This document shows positions 63,344 through 64,000 of a DNA stretch of 64,000 nt, piece after piece. The position numbers were made by a program, and so were the translations under genes. Within the stretch, counting starts at the first letter, position 1; the number at the start of each line of letters is the position of its first letter. Source of the stretch: Gemmatimonadota bacterium (GTDB taxonomy: Bacteria; Gemmatimonadota; Gemmatimonadetes; Longimicrobiales; Gaopeijiaceae). Location of the stretch: positions 141,567 through 205,566 of the forward strand of contig JAJCZZ010000101.1 of the NCBI GenBank assembly GCA_029262115.1, given 5' to 3'. The notes beneath the pieces are model-generated. The model was not told the origin of the DNA. It saw nothing but the letters and a program-made list of their open reading frames with translations, and searched no databases.

Positions 63344-64000
63344 GGGGGTGGGGCACTTTGCCGGGCGGCAGGTATCCTCGCGTTCGTCGCGGACCGCGTA
63401 GCATGGGCGGCGGTCCGCCCTCACCGACCGGTGGATGCTCCAGACGCAAGGCCGTGGCACCGGCATCGCCACCGCCACGGCCACCGGCACCGGTACGGCC
63501 ACCACCACGGCTACGGCCACGGCTACGGCTACGGCCACGGCCACCGTGGCGCGGCCACCGCCCACCGCTACCGGTGCTGACCAAACGCTCGATGCGGCTG
63601 TGGGCGGCGATGGCGGCGAGGGCGTTGGGGCATGGCTGGGTGCGCGTCGTTCATCCGGCACATCGGTGTGTCCCATCCGCCCATTGACAGATTTCGACGG
63701 TCGCGGCCGTCGAAGTGTTGGACTGGCCTGAGATTCCGTCCCTGCGGCCCCCCTGGGCTCCTCTGCCCCGCAGGAGCGGCGGGAGGGTCCTTCTTTGACC
63801 TCCAAACACGCTCTCGTGCGGTACCGGGTCGCTCCGGACGCCCGAAAACCTCCCGCTCGGGGGTATCCATTTAACCGGACCTATCGGGATTGAGCGTTCT
63901 CCAGGGGCGGTTGGCGGGGGGTCGCTCAAGGCTTGGTGGGCGGCCTCGTTTCCGCGGAGGGACCGGTGGGACGGAACGGGGTCGGCGGGTAGCGATGAGG
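63344..64000. other. Non-coding or degraded right end
   Basis: No convincing gene is visible in the last 650 bp. Short open frames exist on both strands, but none has a recognisable domain or ribosome site. It holds the hexanucleotide tract at 63461-63548 and a 7-bp inverted repeat (TTGAGCG at 63890-63896, CGCTCAA at 63923-63929). Confidence 0.5.
63461..63548. repeat. Hexanucleotide (CACGGC/TACGGC) tandem repeat tract
   Basis: About 14 imperfect units of CACGGC, TACGGC and CACCGG-type hexamers run in tandem. Forward translation would give Ala-Thr repeats, but the surrounding frames do not look like genes. Such tracts change length by slippage. Confidence 0.8.

Noticed and set aside
61993..63687. 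564-aa alternate frame over the second sortilin-like gene
   Set aside because: It is Arg/Gly/Pro-rich, out of frame with a well-defined propeller protein and has no ribosome site.

Overview
This 64 kb, GC-rich window is densely packed and looks chromosomal. The gene set includes two large secreted sortilin/VPS10-type beta-propeller proteins, two PadR-linked MacB/FtsX-type permeases of the ADOP kind, an S9 peptidase, paired DUF3179 lipoproteins, a PQQ-type sugar dehydrogenase, and many lipoproteins and signal peptides. That mix fits a Gram-negative bacterium and resembles Gemmatimonadota. The phylum is an inference from gene content; no rRNA or tRNA gene was seen to confirm it.

The centrepiece is a four-gene operon at 8967-24919 encoding an iterative polyunsaturated-fatty-acid (PUFA/'Pfa') synthase. 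The order is a PfaD-type enoyl reductase, a 2265-aa PfaA-type protein (KS-MAT-ACP-ACP-ACP-KR-DH), a 2297-aa PfaC-type protein with an embedded acyltransferase (KS-CLF-AT-DH-DH) and an Sfp-type phosphopantetheinyl transferase. Every junction is a start/stop overlap of 4 or 8 nt. The layout matches the myxobacterial pfa1-pfa2-pfa3 plan rather than the marine gammaproteobacterial pfaABCDE plan. It lacks the C-terminal acylglycerol-phosphate acyltransferase of the myxobacterial Pfa3, and it brings its own PPTase. Three 61-bp direct repeats follow the operon.

Left of the operon (1-8700) are the end of a secreted protein, an MBL-fold lipoprotein, a LEA-type lipoprotein, a YdeI-like protein, a small membrane protein, a TetR regulator with a short-chain dehydrogenase (both preceded by similar dyad operators), a secreted protein coupled to glutamate racemase, a frameshifted GH6 cellulase remnant and a small lipoprotein.

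From 25 to 33.5 kb are an S9 peptidase, an LD-carboxypeptidase, a gamma-glutamyltransferase and an spmA-spmB-mpl operon. Murein recycling or turnover is a recurring theme here, together with murI. From 33.7 to 37.8 kb is a signalling cluster with two histidine kinases, a single-domain response regulator and a short protein. A sortilin-like protein follows, then YjbQ, a zinc-ribbon membrane protein and argG.

From 44 to 64 kb there are two ADOP/PadR modules in mirrored order. Between them lie the divergent DUF3179 lipoproteins, with an outer-membrane-type protein, a DsbA-like thioredoxin and a PAS histidine kinase in one run, then a TerC-family protein, a serine hydrolase and the PQQ-type dehydrogenase. 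The window closes with a second sortilin-like protein and about 650 bp without a convincing gene, including a hexanucleotide repeat tract.
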